DNA of 64,000 nt from Diphasiastrum complanatum (GCA_029204225.1 CM055107.1:49342546-49406545), one strand, 5' to 3'. Positions 46,841 through 58,345 are shown, counted from the first letter of the stretch. A program made the numbers and translations. Notes: generated by a model from the sequence alone, not told the origin.

Positions 46841-48009
46841 ATGCATCATTGTCTACACTTGAACTTGATTCAAAAGAGCTACGATGACGTTGAGGCCGAT
46901 CTGCATAATCACGAGCTTGCCTTTATATGTAGACCATCATACGCCATCCTAAATGGTTGTAGAAGGCCACAAAGCTCCTCAAGTGGAGGAGCAAGAATCT
47001 GGGGCTCGAGAGACCGAGTTCGAGATTTTTATGAAGGATTATCTCCGGCCGAAAGGAATAAAATGAAATTTCTATGCCTTTTCGAAGGAGAATCCAAACA
47101 AGAGAGGGTGCCGCAAGATGCACCAAGTGAAGAATCTGCCAACCATTATTATGATGTTAACGAGGATGGTACTGTTATAAAAAATGTATGAGGCAATGTT
47201 GTAATTTGCCGAATTAGAGAGCTTGCCATGAAATACTTTGGAAATGACTTGTTTAACCCTCGGGCTAATCAAGATGAGGACAACAAAGATAGAATCATTG
47301 CTATGTTGCATAAAGAATTTAATCAAGGTGGAAAATTTGATAGAAATTGGGCCTTAACCAATATGTGCACTCATATTAGGCACAAACGACAAGCCGCAAG
47401 GAGGATGATTAGAGTAGGAAGGCGGAGGCCCGGTTGGGCTCCAAAAAAGATTGGCGCAAAGTTGAGGTGGAACAAAAAAATCCCAATCCCGATCGGTTTG
47501 CGCAACAAAGGGAGTCTACGTGGTCAAAGATTGCCCTATTGGGGCAATCACATCTTGGTTCGGGGGGCAAGGCCAATACCCAGGCCCAATTTGTAAGTAA
47601 TTTTCTTTTTATTTCATTCTAAGTAAATTTATATTGTTTTTATTTTATGTTATTGTTTTATTAACTAATCAATGTTGGTTTTGTAACTTTAGAGTAATGA
47701 TTTCGGAAGGCCTTTTATGAAAGCCGAATACAAGATCAGGTATCAACAAGGATACTCGGCTTTGGTGCATCACATGAAAGAAAAAGGGATATTGCCATTG
47801 GTAAGAATTAGTTTTTTATTGATTTTTGTGCTTTAGAATTACTACATCTAAAAGGTGTTTAATCTAATGCTTGTATTTTTTGAATTTTGTAGAGAGGATC
47901 CCCATCAAGCGCACCAAGCAGAGAGGCCGATGATGAAAACGTTCCATTGGATCAAGGGGAGGAAGAAGAAGGTGAAGCTGAAGATGCAAATTCCATTGAA
48001 GATAATTAA
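46841..48009 (+). pseudogene. Second CACTA gene (plant En/Spm transposase-like), spliced
   Basis: Exon 1 (46841-47592) reads GSRDRVRDFYEGLSPAERNK, an in-frame TGA at 47189, CRIRELAMKYFGNDLFNPRA, THIRHKRQAARRMIRVGRRR, a frameshift in the A-run near 47445, then QKNPNPDRFAQQRESTWSKI. Donor GTAAGT. Exon 2 (47693-47800, 36 codons) has FGRPFMKAEYKIRYQQGYSA, with donor GTAAGA. Exon 3 (47893-48009) is acidic and ends NSIEDN. All junctions are phase 0. The layout resembles the second, DNA-binding protein of plant CACTA elements (Ptta/En/Spm type). One stop and one frameshift suggest fairly recent decay. Confidence 0.65.
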
Positions 48010-48286
48010 GTATCTATTTAGTTTATCATGTAATGTGATAGATAAGTTGGGGCTTTTGATACCCCATTTTCGAATCTATGTACTCTTTCTTTATCATAAG
48101 TATAAAAGTTTTTTGTAATTTTGTACATGATTGTCTTTGTATCAATTTTGTATATGATTGTCTTTGATATCAAACAATTAATGAATCAAACAAACAATGA
48201 TTTATTTATGAGCATATTGAGACATACCTCATTGTCTCCCTTGATGATTGCTGATACTTGTGATTGGTCTTCTTTTGATGGCCTAT

Positions 48287-48315
48287 CAACATCAACACCA
48301 ACACCAACACCAACA
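48287..48315. repeat. (CAACAC)n minisatellite
   Basis: About five units of caacac/accaac in a row. Confidence 0.85.
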
Positions 48316-48539
48316 TGAAATAGTTAGTAAGTTAAGTAATGTACTAATTACAATTAAAAAAAACAAATGTAACATTCTCTATCATACAATCTAAAAAACC
48401 ATCAACTCACATTAGTTACAATATGCACATTAGTTACAATATGTTTTCCATAATCAATCTAAATCTAAGCATATATTTAGCTTCAAAAACTAAATCTTAA
48501 ATAATGTATGGGTCTGTTCCCGCGACTTTTTTTTTTGCA

Positions 48540-49063
48540 GAAAAAAAACTACGTGGCAATGCCATGCCCTTTCATTTTTCCTGGCACGCGTGGCAATATT
48601 CCAGGGACTGAGATTTTTTCATTGCCACGCATGGACAAAAAATGAAATGGCGTGGCACTACCACACGTGGCACTGCCACGCACCTATTTTTTTTTTTGCC
48701 ATGCGTGGCAATAAAAACTCACTGTCCCTGGAATATTGCCATGCGTGGCGAAATTCCAAGAATTTGCGTGACACTGCCATGCGTGGTAGTGCCACGGCTA
48801 TCGTTAGACTTGGCGTGGTTGTGCCCTGCGTGGCTGTGCCACGCATTTGAATTTTAAACAATCTGCCACCGGGAGGGAATGCTGGTGCTGGATTTTGTAC
48901 TTGTGTGGCTTAGCCACATGTGGTTGTGCGACGTGGCCATTGCCACGCTTGTTGCCATGCCATAGCCACGCGATTTGCCACGTGAAACCAAATTGGTCTG
49001 CAATGCATCATGTGTTGTTTGCATGGCTATGAGCGTGGCAAACAACAGTTATTTGTTGTTGTG
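48540..49063. repeat. CACTA subterminal repeat region and terminus
   Basis: At least a dozen copies of TGCCACGC/GCGTGGCA in both orientations, including palindromic GCCACGCGTGGC-like forms, fill about 500 bp. The block ends in CAGTTATTTGTTGTTGTG (49046-49063), whose reverse complement differs by one base from a CACTA-type end (CACTACAACAAATAACTG). Subterminal repeats of this kind bind the element's own protein. The matching left end was not found. Confidence 0.65.
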
Positions 49064-49139
49064 TGTAGAGTCATAGCAAATTTTACCCATGCAGGTTGAG
49101 CAAGTACGACTGACACCAATTTACTCTCTTCTTAACTTG

Positions 49140-49690
49140 ATTTTGTGGGACAATCAATGACATCCTCGAAGCTGGAATTAGGGGATTCAACTTTTTCATA
49201 TTTTGGTTCAAAGTTATTTGCAATGGTCCCAATGCAACTGTCAAGAAAGATGAGAATGGTTATTTTGTCATGACTCCACAAAGTTTTGGACGGATCAAAG
49301 AGATAGATTTGTTTTTTCCCAACAATGTCGGCAGGTACATTTCTTTTTTGTCTTCAAGATGTCTATGCTTGTTTATTGTCAATCAATTGATTTTAAGTAT
49401 ACTGCAAAAAATGTATATTGTGTGTATACTCAAGCAATTGTATCAAAATATAGATACTATTTATAAGTCAATATTTAATTTTGGAAAAAAAGGAGGTTGT
49501 TTTAGAGCCTGAAACGTGAGTTTTTGAGTAAGATGGAGGTCATGGGACTGGAGATCTGCATATGTTGTTGAAGGGATTTCAATTCCAGCAGCACTTGTAA
49601 AAACCTTTGTCCTTCCAACAACCAAGCAACCAGAAAAGGAATCTACATGCAAGCTCATGTATAGGTCAAGGTATTTCATTCTACTAGCGC
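49140..49690 (+). other. Possible captured exon fragments
   Basis: The plus strand near 49155-49335 is open (DILEAGIRGFNFFIFWFKVI; GYFVMTPQSFGRIKEIDLFF) and ends at a possible donor (gcag|GTACAT). Near 49570-49680 another open piece reads GISIPAALVKTFVLPTTKQP. Neither is recognised. They lie between the CACTA end and the truncated copia element. Confidence 0.25.
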
Positions 49691-49696
49691 ATCAAT

Positions 49697-52600
49697 GTGT
49701 TGATTTTTTTTGTGAATGGTTTGCTAAATGAACATGCTAACCTTGTGCAAAGTTTTGCCATTCAAAAAGTCTTGCCAAGTGTGGTTGACTTGCAAGAAAT
49801 CTTATTGGCTGAAGAACATAGGTTGCAATCAAAGCTTGATGGTGCATCCTTGCAAGGTGGAGGTGAAGAGGCTTTCTTCACAAAAGGCAAATTCAAGGGC
49901 AAAGGTAAAGGCAAAGGGAAATGGTCCAAAGGTGGTAACTTTGATCATGATGATCACTCTTCCTCTTCCTCTTCTACTAAGAACAATAAGTCAAAGTTCA
50001 AGTGCTTTTATTGTGGGATAAAAGGTCATTTTGCAAATGAATGTTATAAGAAGAAAAGAGAACAAGGAGAGAGGCAAGGAAATCTTACAATAGATGAGGA
50101 AGAACATAACACATGTGAATCACTTGTTATGACTTCAAGTTTGTTAGCCAACATAGATGATAATGATCCTTGGTGGATTGATAGTGGAGCCTCATCTCAC
50201 ATGACAAGACATAAGGAATACTTTACATCCTTATTGTCTTATGAGGGAGAAGGTAACATCATCTACACTGCAAATGATGGTCAATGTGACATCAAAGGCA
50301 TAGGCACTATTCCTATTTCCCTTTCAACAAATAGGAAAGCAAATCTTGAAAATGTTTTGTACATTCCTTCAATCACTAAGAATTTGCTTAGTGTAAGTCA
50401 AATGATTGACAAAGGACTTGATGTGGAGTTCATTGGAGATGCATGTTTGATAAGTAAATGTGGATCCTTGATTGCTCAAGGTAGGAGGCATGGTAAACTT
50501 TTCAAGCTTGATGCATGTGTGATCTCTAATCATGAAGGATGTATGGCTAGGGAGCAATTGACAAACCAAGAAGTTTGGCACAAGAGGTTGGGCCATCCCA
50601 ACTTCAAATCTTTGGAGGTAATGGCAAAGAAAGAGCTTGTTCTTGGTCTCCCTAAAAGTCTTGTTGCAAACAATAGTGTTTGTGAACATTGTGCCTTGTC
50701 CAAATCTCATAGACTTGCTTATTCTAGATCTACTTCTAGATCTAAAGAAGCTTTTCAACTTGTGCATTCTGATATTCATTCTTCTAGTACAACTAGCAAT
50801 GGTGGGGCAAAGATGTATGCAACTTTCATTGATGACTTTAGTAGGTATACTTGGATCTATCTTCTTAAAAGTAAGGATGAAGTGTTTGCTGCATTTGTCA
50901 AGTTCAAGAATGAAATGGAAAACCAATTCAATACAAAGATCAAATGCTTAAGATCTGATAATGGAGGGGAATACACCTCAAATAGGTTCAAAGACTTTTG
51001 TATAGCACATGGGATTAAGAGGGAGATGTCTAGTCCTAGGACTCCACAACAGAATGGAGTGGCCGAGAGGAAGAATAGAACCCTTTGTGAATGTGCCAAG
51101 GCAATGAGACTACATGCTAATCTTGCTAAGTCTTTTTGGGGGGAAGCTTTAGCATGTGCTAACTATCTATGTAATAGATGGACAAGTGCTTCCTTGGATG
51201 GTAAAACTCCTCATGAGGTTCTTTATGGTAGAAGGCCGAGTGTCAAGCATTGTAGGATCTTTGGATGTACATGTTTTGTCAATATCACACTTGATGATAG
51301 AACTAAAGAAGATCCTTCATCAAAGAAGGGTGTGTTTGTTGGCTATAGTGAAGTAAGCAAGGCTTACAAAGTGTACATTCCTTCTACAAAGAAAGTTGTC
51401 ATAAGTAGGGATGTCATCTTTCATGAAGAGAATGTTTCCAATGTTGTTGATGTTGATGTTGATGTGCCTACTAATCATCATGATGTGCAAGATGTCTTGG
51501 ATGAAGATGGAGATGCCACTCCAAAGCAAACTTCAAGGAAGACTCAAAGGCAAAGGGCTAAGCCATCAAGGCTAACCTATGATGAAAAAGGAAAGCAAGT
51601 GGTGGACAACTCTAACCTTGCTTTTCTTACCTCTTTTGATGAACCAACTTGTGTAGGTGAAGCAATTCAAAAGAAGGAATGGATCCAAGCCATGGATCAT
51701 GAGCATCAAGCACTCATCAAAAGCAACACATGGAGGTTGGTAAAGCTTCCAAAGGACAAGAAGGCAATTGGTTGTAAGTGGATCTTCAAGATCAAGACAA
51801 ATCAAGATGGATCAATCAACAAGTACAAGGCAAGGTTGGTGGCAAAGGGGTATGCTCAAGAATATGGTATTGACTATGATGAGACCTTTGCACCCGTGGC
51901 AAAGATGGTAACTATTCGAATCCTAATCTCTCTTGCAACTCTTTATGATTGGGATATGTGGCAAATGGATGTTACTAATGCCTTCTTGAATGGTGATCTT
52001 GAAGAAGATATTTACATGGAGCAACCCGAGGGCTATGTTTCACATGATGAGCCTAATCATGTGTGCTATCTCCAAAAGAGTTTGTATGGGCTAAAGCAAG
52101 CACCAAGGAGTTGGTATGCTAAGCTCAATTCCTTCTTACTTTCTCAAAACTTTGTTATGAGTGAGTATGATCATTCTCTCTACTTTAGATTGAATGAAAA
52201 TGATATCACTTTACTTTTGATCTATGTTGATGACATTATCTTAAGTGGTGGTAACAATCTAGATATAGATGAAATCAAGATGGCACTCAAAAGAGAGTTT
52301 GAAATTCAAGATCTTGGTAAACTTCATTATATCTTAGGAATAGAGATTATTAGAACTTCTAAATCTACATTCATATGTCAAGAAAAGTATGTTAACTCTA
52401 TTCTAAAAAGGTTTCATATGGAAGATTGTAAAGTTGTTTCTACTCCTATGGAATCAAATGTAAAGCTAACTACAAGAAGTAATGAAAGATCCTTCAAGGA
52501 CATTACTCTCTATAGAAAGCTAATAGGATCTCTTATATGGTTAACCATAACAAGACCTGATCTAAGCTTTGTGGTTGGTAAACTAAGTCAATTTATGCAA

Positions 52601-53209
52601 GATCCTAGTGAGGCTCATTGGAAGCTAGGAAAGAGAGTACTTAGATACATCTCGGGATCTAGAGATTTTGGCATCTTGTATGGAGGTACTACACCTAACC
52701 TTTGTGGATTTTCAGATTCAGATTTTGCAGGTGATCAAATGGATAGGAAGTCAACAAGTGCCTTTGCAATCTATCTTGGAGATGGAGTGGTCTCATGGCT
52801 ATCAAAGAAGCAACCAACTATCTCTCTATCTTCCACCGAAGCCGAGTACAAGGCATTAACAACATGCACCAAGGAGATTCTTTGGATCAAGAGGATGTTA
52901 TTGGATCTTCACTTGCTGGAACCAGAGAAGACTCCAATCATACTTTGTGATAACCTTTCAGCCCAAAGCTTGGCAAGCAATCCTGTTTTTCATGCAAGGA
53001 GCAAGCACATTGAGATTGCTCACCATTTTGTGAGAGATCAAGTCATTGCCAAAGAGGTGGAGCTTCAACATGTCTCTTCAAAGGAGTGTGTGGCTAATAT
53101 CTTCACCAAACCATTGGGAAAGGACCTATATTTAATGCATAGATCTAATCTTGGAATGTGCTCAAAGACTATGTTGAAACTAGCATCCAATGTTGAAGAG
53201 GGAGTGTGA
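49697..53209 (+). CDS. Ty1/copia gag-pol polyprotein, 5'-truncated, 1170 codons
   Basis: A single uninterrupted frame. The first 45 residues are the C-terminal end of the gag fold (NGLLNEHANLVQSFAIQK). Then: CCHC knuckle near 102 (CFYCGIKGHFANEC), protease near 161 (WWIDSGASSHM), pre-integrase near 294 (VWHKRLGHPNFKSL), integrase core (VHSDIH; LRSDNGGEYTSNRFKDFC; TPQQNGVAERKNRT), RT from about 680 (GCKWIFKIKTNQDG) with YVDD near 843, and RNase H near 1005-1060 (GFSDSDFAGDQMDRKS; SLSSTEAEYKAL). The listed ATG is not the native start: the gag N-terminus, leader and 5' LTR are missing. The stop overlaps the 3' LTR start. Absence of stops over 3.5 kb indicates a young copy. It makes element proteins only if driven by an outside promoter. 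Confidence 0.95.
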   Translation: MLIFFVNGLLNEHANLVQSFAIQKVLPSVVDLQEILLAEEHRLQSKLDGASLQGGGEEAFFTKGKFKGKGKGKGKWSKGGNFDHDDHSSSSSSTKNNKSKFKCFYCGIKGHFANECYKKKREQGERQGNLTIDEEEHNTCESLVMTSSLLANIDDNDPWWIDSGASSHMTRHKEYFTSLLSYEGEGNIIYTANDGQCDIKGIGTIPISLSTNRKANLENVLYIPSITKNLLSVSQMIDKGLDVEFIGDACLISKCGSLIAQGRRHGKLFKLDACVISNHEGCMAREQLTNQEVWHKRLGHPNFKSLEVMAKKELVLGLPKSLVANNSVCEHCALSKSHRLAYSRSTSRSKEAFQLVHSDIHSSSTTSNGGAKMYATFIDDFSRYTWIYLLKSKDEVFAAFVKFKNEMENQFNTKIKCLRSDNGGEYTSNRFKDFCIAHGIKREMSSPRTPQQNGVAERKNRTLCECAKAMRLHANLAKSFWGEALACANYLCNRWTSASLDGKTPHEVLYGRRPSVKHCRIFGCTCFVNITLDDRTKEDPSSKKGVFVGYSEVSKAYKVYIPSTKKVVISRDVIFHEENVSNVVDVDVDVPTNHHDVQDVLDEDGDATPKQTSRKTQRQRAKPSRLTYDEKGKQVVDNSNLAFLTSFDEPTCVGEAIQKKEWIQAMDHEHQALIKSNTWRLVKLPKDKKAIGCKWIFKIKTNQDGSINKYKARLVAKGYAQEYGIDYDETFAPVAKMVTIRILISLATLYDWDMWQMDVTNAFLNGDLEEDIYMEQPEGYVSHDEPNHVCYLQKSLYGLKQAPRSWYAKLNSFLLSQNFVMSEYDHSLYFRLNENDITLLLIYVDDIILSGGNNLDIDEIKMALKREFEIQDLGKLHYILGIEIIRTSKSTFICQEKYVNSILKRFHMEDCKVVSTPMESNVKLTTRSNERSFKDITLYRKLIGSLIWLTITRPDLSFVVGKLSQFMQDPSEAHWKLGKRVLRYISGSRDFGILYGGTTPNLCGFSDSDFAGDQMDRKSTSAFAIYLGDGVVSWLSKKQPTISLSSTEAEYKALTTCTKEILWIKRMLLDLHLLEPEKTPIILCDNLSAQSLASNPVFHARSKHIEIAHHFVRDQVIAKEVELQHVSSKECVANIFTKPLGKDLYLMHRSNLGMCSKTMLKLASNVEEGV
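53195..53203 (+). promoter_or_regulatory. Polypurine tract of the copia element
   Basis: GAAGAGGGA immediately before the 3' LTR, the usual plus-strand primer position. Confidence 0.7.
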
Positions 53210-53859
53210 AAATTGTCAACATTTCCTAGCTAGTTTGAGGCCTAAATTGGCTAAAATTGTAAATAGTTTTGGTTCTGGAGTTTCACACGTGTGAACCAGG
53301 CCACAATGTTTTTATTTACTGTATTTTTTCAGTATGATGAAGTGTCAAACTTCATACCCTTCAAAATGAGACCATTTTGATGTATTTTGGTCATATAAGC
53401 CATTTTTAGCTATTTTTCCTATATAGGGAATATCTAGGGTCAAGTACCTTCTAGAGAGAGGAGAGAGAGTCATCTTCCTCATCCATAAATAGTAGGGAAG
53501 TCGTGGAGAACAGGTTGGAGAAACCTTTTGTATGCTTCATTGAGATCAATAGATCATTGTCATTGTTTCTTCCTCCATTGAGAGCATTGTTGTGTGTATT
53601 GTCTTCAAGCTATTGTGTATGATCTTAGGTGCTTTCCAAAAGTGGTAGGCTGATGTATTATGGACTGTATAATGCTATTTTGGGCCGCACTTGATGTTTA
53701 TGGAAGTTTCCATTTGTGATAAATGCTTTTTGATCAAGTTCTTTGCATTCTAGGTAGCATAGAATGTGTTGCCAATTCCTAGCTTATGTAGTTTGGAGTG
53801 CAAGCATTCAAGCCAATGATCTTGGAGTTTAGATCCACTTAGGATCTGTATTTTTCACA
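53205..53859 (+). repeat. Copia 3' LTR, 655 bp
   Basis: It begins TGTGAAAATTG and ends ATTTTTCACA, giving perfect 8-bp terminal inverted repeats (TGTGAAAA/TTTTCACA). It contains CACACGTGTG near 53285. No matching 5' LTR exists upstream. Confidence 0.85.
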
Positions 53860-53967
53860 GCAAAGCCATGTGTGCTCTGCCACAACCTCAATATTTCACC
53901 GAAATTGACTAACGCATCGCATGGCGTGGAAAATTTCCATGGCAAAAGGCAGTTATTTGTTGTTGTG
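53860..53967. repeat. Second CACTA-type terminus
   Basis: Ends in the same 18 bases as 49046-49063 (CAGTTATTTGTTGTTGTG, 53950-53967) and carries GCATGGCGTGG-type subterminal motifs. It abuts the copia 3' LTR. Confidence 0.55.
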
Positions 53968-53984
53968 ACAATAATAGGTGTTTA

Positions 53985-54485
53985 TATTTTTCTCAATACA
54001 TTCCACATGGCTAACTATCAAGAAGGGGCACCTAATGCTTGCCCTTCTTATCATGGGAAAATGCAAGGCCAAAAGTATGGTTGTGTATATGGCTCCCATG
54101 GCAGATGACCTGAAGATTCTATGGCAAGGAGTTCAAGTGATGGATATATGAAGACCACACACACAAAGAGATTTTTTGGTAAAGGGGATCCTGATGTGGA
54201 TGATGCATGACTTTCCTGGATATGGAGAATGTTTCGGTAATATATTGTTGCTATTGGTTTGATTGATGGTATCAAATCTAATGTGTATTCACAAATTTTC
54301 TTTCGATTCGAACATTACACTCACAATGAACTCGGTTGTTTTGTTTCAATGTAGAGCTCCAAACTAGTGGCTACAATGCATGCCCCATTTGTGGCTAGTA
54401 TTCGCAAGCACGTCACTCACAATCTCCATGAAAGATGGTCTATGAGGGCCACACTCGATGCCTTCCACCCGATCGCTGTTGGTCA
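53985..54485 (+). pseudogene. TNP2 transposase fragment, second CACTA
   Basis: The plus strand reads KKGHLMLALLIMGKCKAKSM, VVYMAPMADDLKILWQGVQV, then MWMMHDFPGYGECF, an intron (GTAATA … TGTAG, about 54237-54353), and SGYNACPICG, KMVYEGHTRCLPPD. These match, in order, the middle of the TNP2 gene at 45.4-46.3 kb, including the intron position. Several stops and frame changes are present. Confidence 0.8.
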
Positions 54486-54715
54486 ATGTCCCCACTCTCA
54501 ATTAAATGTGTGTGTTTGTTTGTTAATATTGGCGGCAAGTGATTTGGAGATCCAATCAAGATCTAGGATGACTCCCTCCTGGCATGAAGAGGTTATCAAT
54601 ATTTTATGAATTTCCATATTGGGGAGAATTGTTGATGAACCATCTTTTAAACCCGAGGCAAATATTCAAGAATGTGATGTTAAGCTATTTGTACATGTAA
54701 TTTTATACATGTTTG

Positions 54716-54994
54716 TTATATCTCTAACCCATTTTGTTCTTTCTCGTTCAGTACAAAAAGACAATGCATTGTGGATGCATGGATGACACTTTTGAATGTT
54801 GTAATTAACAAGGAAAATTGGTCAAGTGGACCATGATGTGGACCGCAGTCCGATGGATTCACACCATCCATTGCCAACCCCAAAAGCAAATGGCGAGGCT
54901 CATCCCTAAACTCATGCCAAGTACCATCCACATGCTTCCACGCTGGACCATCGTAAGGGATCCTCGTAATATCGTTTGATGATTGCAATGTCAT
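54716..54994 (-). pseudogene. TNP2 transposase fragment, inverted relative to the previous
   Basis: The minus strand reads GPAWKHVDGTWHEFRDEPRH, LGLAMDGVNP, then after a frameshift STSWSTWPIFLVNYNI and WVRDITNMYKIT. In TNP2 this segment lies directly upstream of the piece at 53985. Here it is downstream and inverted, so the second CACTA is rearranged. Confidence 0.8.
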
Positions 54995-55009
54995 AACCTA
55001 GACACACTC

Positions 55010-55460
55010 GATGATTCATCCAACAGGTCCAATCGATCTCCAGATCTAAGATGCTCTCCTTCATGTAGACTCTTTCAGAGACGGCTTACGTGAAATATGA
55101 GATACACTTGAGATCCATCCAGGAGTTCTGATTGGTAAGCTAAGAATCCGATATTTTTCAAGATCTTAAACGGTCCTCTATATCTAGGGAACAATTAGTA
55201 ATGCTAGCTAGTACACATTACACTTGAATCCATCAAGAATCTCAAAAAATACCCAGTCCCCCACTTGGAAGTCTCTTGGTGATCTTTTTAGACTTGCATA
55301 ATGACGGTACCCATCCTGGGTACACTAGACATTCTCACATGCAATTCGTAGCATTTCCTGCATATCATGTAGGAAAGCCGCTACTTTCTAAAACTAGAAT
55401 GCCTGAGTCTTTACCGCAATGGGTGATATAGGTTTAAAACTATATGTAAGCACGCACGGA
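55010..55460 (-). pseudogene. Ty3/gypsy integrase C-terminal fragment
   Basis: The minus strand reads FLHDMQEMLRIACENV, DGYRHYASLKRSPRDFQVGD, WVFFEILDGFK, then YRGPF-like and SRKPSLKESILDLEIDWTC pieces. This is the characteristic region after the integrase core of Ty3/gypsy elements (YADxxRRxxxFxVGDxVxL). Stops and frameshifts are frequent. Confidence 0.7.
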
Positions 55461-55544
55461 CTATAACCGGTAGCCAAATACTTACTATAACCCAATCTCC
55501 ATCAAGGTGCTTACCTCTTAGAGGAGAAAATATGAATAGATATC

Positions 55545-57890
55545 TAACTGATCTTCTGATCTTGTAGGTAATCCTTCTTTTAATCGATCAAGTATAACTA
55601 GAATCTGAACTATGATTTGTCAATCATAATTCATCGAATTCTTATCCTACACTCAATAAAAGAAGGTAACTACCAATGATTAGAAGAACTTTAAGTTCAG
55701 AGTCATATCTAGTCTAGCAAATACGGCCGACCAAAAGTGACCAGCAAACTTTGAATCACGAATGTTCATAATGCCACTTTGGTAATCCGTAAAGCCAAAA
55801 CAGATACTCAAATAATGACGTGGTCTTTACCCAAATAAAAATAGTCGATTTGGTAAGATGGCCAGTCATTACCAAAATTCCACTATCTTGTTTATTTATC
55901 CGGGGTAATCTACCAATTACAATCCTTTCTTATGGATTAGGTATATCCTAGAATCTGAGTTAAGATTCAACAATCCCAACTCTCCAAATTCCCAAAACCA
56001 TACCATATCATAAGAGTACATCATGAGAGTACATTACAATTCTTAAAAGACACATGAGTTGTTCCTGAAAGTCCTTTCCATGTGAAAAGTTCCAGACTTT
56101 CACAACTCACACACAGTGCCAATATAAGTATTATAATCTAAAAAATGCCCTTATTTTAGACATGGCACAAAGTGTCCTTCCGAAGTTAGGGCCTTAATCT
56201 AGAATACGTCTAGGTTTTCCTCTTAAGTTCTAATTTAGAATAACTTAAGATTTACCAAAACCTCATTACAAGAAGTTCTAACTTTTGGCAAATAACTATC
56301 CAACTCTCTTGAGTCTTTCGGGATAGCATTACATCCTTTCCGAACGGGAAGAAATAAGTTTAGAAGTTTTCAGGTATTGTATGCACACCCATCTGTAAAT
56401 GAATCCAAAATGATTCATAAATGCTGTGACTTATAAGCAATACATTTCAATAATAATATCATAAATAAGATTTCTATTGTTGATTTTCAACAACTAACTC
56501 ATAAGTAACGCTTCTCACTCGATTAGTTGTATCGGATTTAGAAAATATTTAAATGTCTCGGTGTAGTACCAAAACACCACATTTAACCTGATTCTAAATC
56601 AATTCTAGGTCAATAAGCAATTCTCAATGAGAAACTACTATAACCCAACGAGAAATTGTCTTAAACACAATTCTCATCAATATGCCTATGTACCAACAAC
56701 TAGTTTATGCATGCAAATAAACTTAGTTCACGGAATACTTTGTAGATCCATAGGATTATGAGTTTGTACCAAAGGTTTTAATGATCCTACAAAGATTCAC
56801 CACATAGCATATCTCTACAGATAACTCCAGATCTGTACACAACACTTTCATAACCTAGAATCCTATAACTTGGTTATCCTCTAAGAGAGAATATTTCTCA
56901 AAGAGTGCTATTTCACATCCAAAATCTCAACTGGAGATTCACTCAAAAGAATATATTGTTAGCATGAATTTCCTTCCTTGCATCAACCCACGGATCTCAG
57001 TCCATACTAAGATCAAGTTGACTATTTTCAACAAGGAATAAGGTTCAACAACCCCCATCTTGCAATAGAATTACCAAGTTTTGACACAAATCAATCGGAC
57101 TTGTTATCAGCCACTTTTCTATCGCACGAGTACTTTCAAAAAAATTTCCCTTCTTAAATCTTTAAACCAGAAATCTACTATAATCCTTAAAGGATTTCTA
57201 TAATATCTGAATATCCTATCGTTTTTTATCTCTAAAATAGGTTCGTCATCTATAACATATTCCTCTTGGATTCTCTAACAGATGCTTCTCCTTGATGATT
57301 CTCTTCTCTTCCTACTTCTCCCCCTTTTTAACAGGAAACCACACGAGTTTCTGAGGGCTGCAGATCAATCAAAATTTGCGTAAGAGAAGAGTCTAAGAAG
57401 AGATCCGAGAAAATTTTGAAAGCCAAAAGAAGTGTTGCATCATTGTAAGTAAACACCAATGATGTCCCAACACAATGACTTTAACAAAAGATCTTCGTTA
57501 TTACCAAGCTTGAGAATTGACCCGTAAATCATAAAAGGATTTCTTGAATATTTAAGTAGAGAAAATAAGTTTAGAAAATGGTTTCATTAACCGTTTCTCT
57601 GACATCGTCCATGGTCAACGGGTAATCAGTATTACCTTCCAAGGAATCACAAATTTTTGGGTTAATAAATGTGTTAAGAAATTCACCAATATATCTTTTA
57701 TAAAGAAATAGCTTGTCGGGTTTCCGGTTTTGTAAATTTGATTTATCCAAAAAGGGGTCATGACTAATATCTCAAATTTCTGACAAAACACCCATTTTAT
57801 GACCGACAGTTTTTGGCATCACTAAGGTTTACGACCTTATTATGGTCAACTGATCCAGTTAGGTCCAGATCTTCATTTTGGAATAGCTTG
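55545..57890 (-). repeat. Dispersed repeat, long copy
   Basis: Inverted match to 24750-25800 in three blocks, 55545-55705, about 56495-56822 and about 57332-57890. Separating blocks of about 0.79 kb and 0.51 kb are absent from the short copy. No coding motif seen in any part. Confidence 0.7.
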
Positions 57891-57892
57891 TG

Positions 57893-58345
57893 AAAGATTC
57901 AACTAGTTTCATCACATTTTGCAATATTTCCATATTTGGCATATTGAGGCCAAAACTTGTTTTAGACTTAGAGGTTGACTTTTCAAAGTTCATTGGTCTA
58001 AATTTCATTTGAATAAACACTTTTTGAAAGTGGGGGAAAGATAGAATGCGAGTTTGAGTAGATTCAATTTGAATAAGTTGGGTACATTGAATCTAGACCC
58101 CAAATTGGTAGGGTTAGCATTATGGTGGGAAAGCCAAGTGGCCAAATAGGGTTTATACCTGCTATTAAAGGATGTGACTCGTGGAGAGAGTCATCTCCTC
58201 TCTTCTCTATCTCATTTCATGCTTATACATGGTTCTCTTGGATTCTACTATCCATTGGTGCACTATCTTGGTGATTGCTTGCAATTCTATGTGTAGAATG
58301 ATCTATATTTGCTATTTTTGGATCCACACGTGTGAAATATAGTAG
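57893..58345 (+). repeat. LTR fragment related to the 2.94-3.40 kb arm
   Basis: Starts …AGATTCAACTAG and ends GTGTGAAATATAGTAGC. It aligns in inverted orientation over about 400 bp with 2940-3400, including the shared tggccaaatagggtttat region. It contains CACACGTGTG. Confidence 0.7.

Noticed and set aside
50369-50926. 185-codon minus frame inside the copia element
   Set aside because: It is the antisense shadow of a well-supported copia integrase region.
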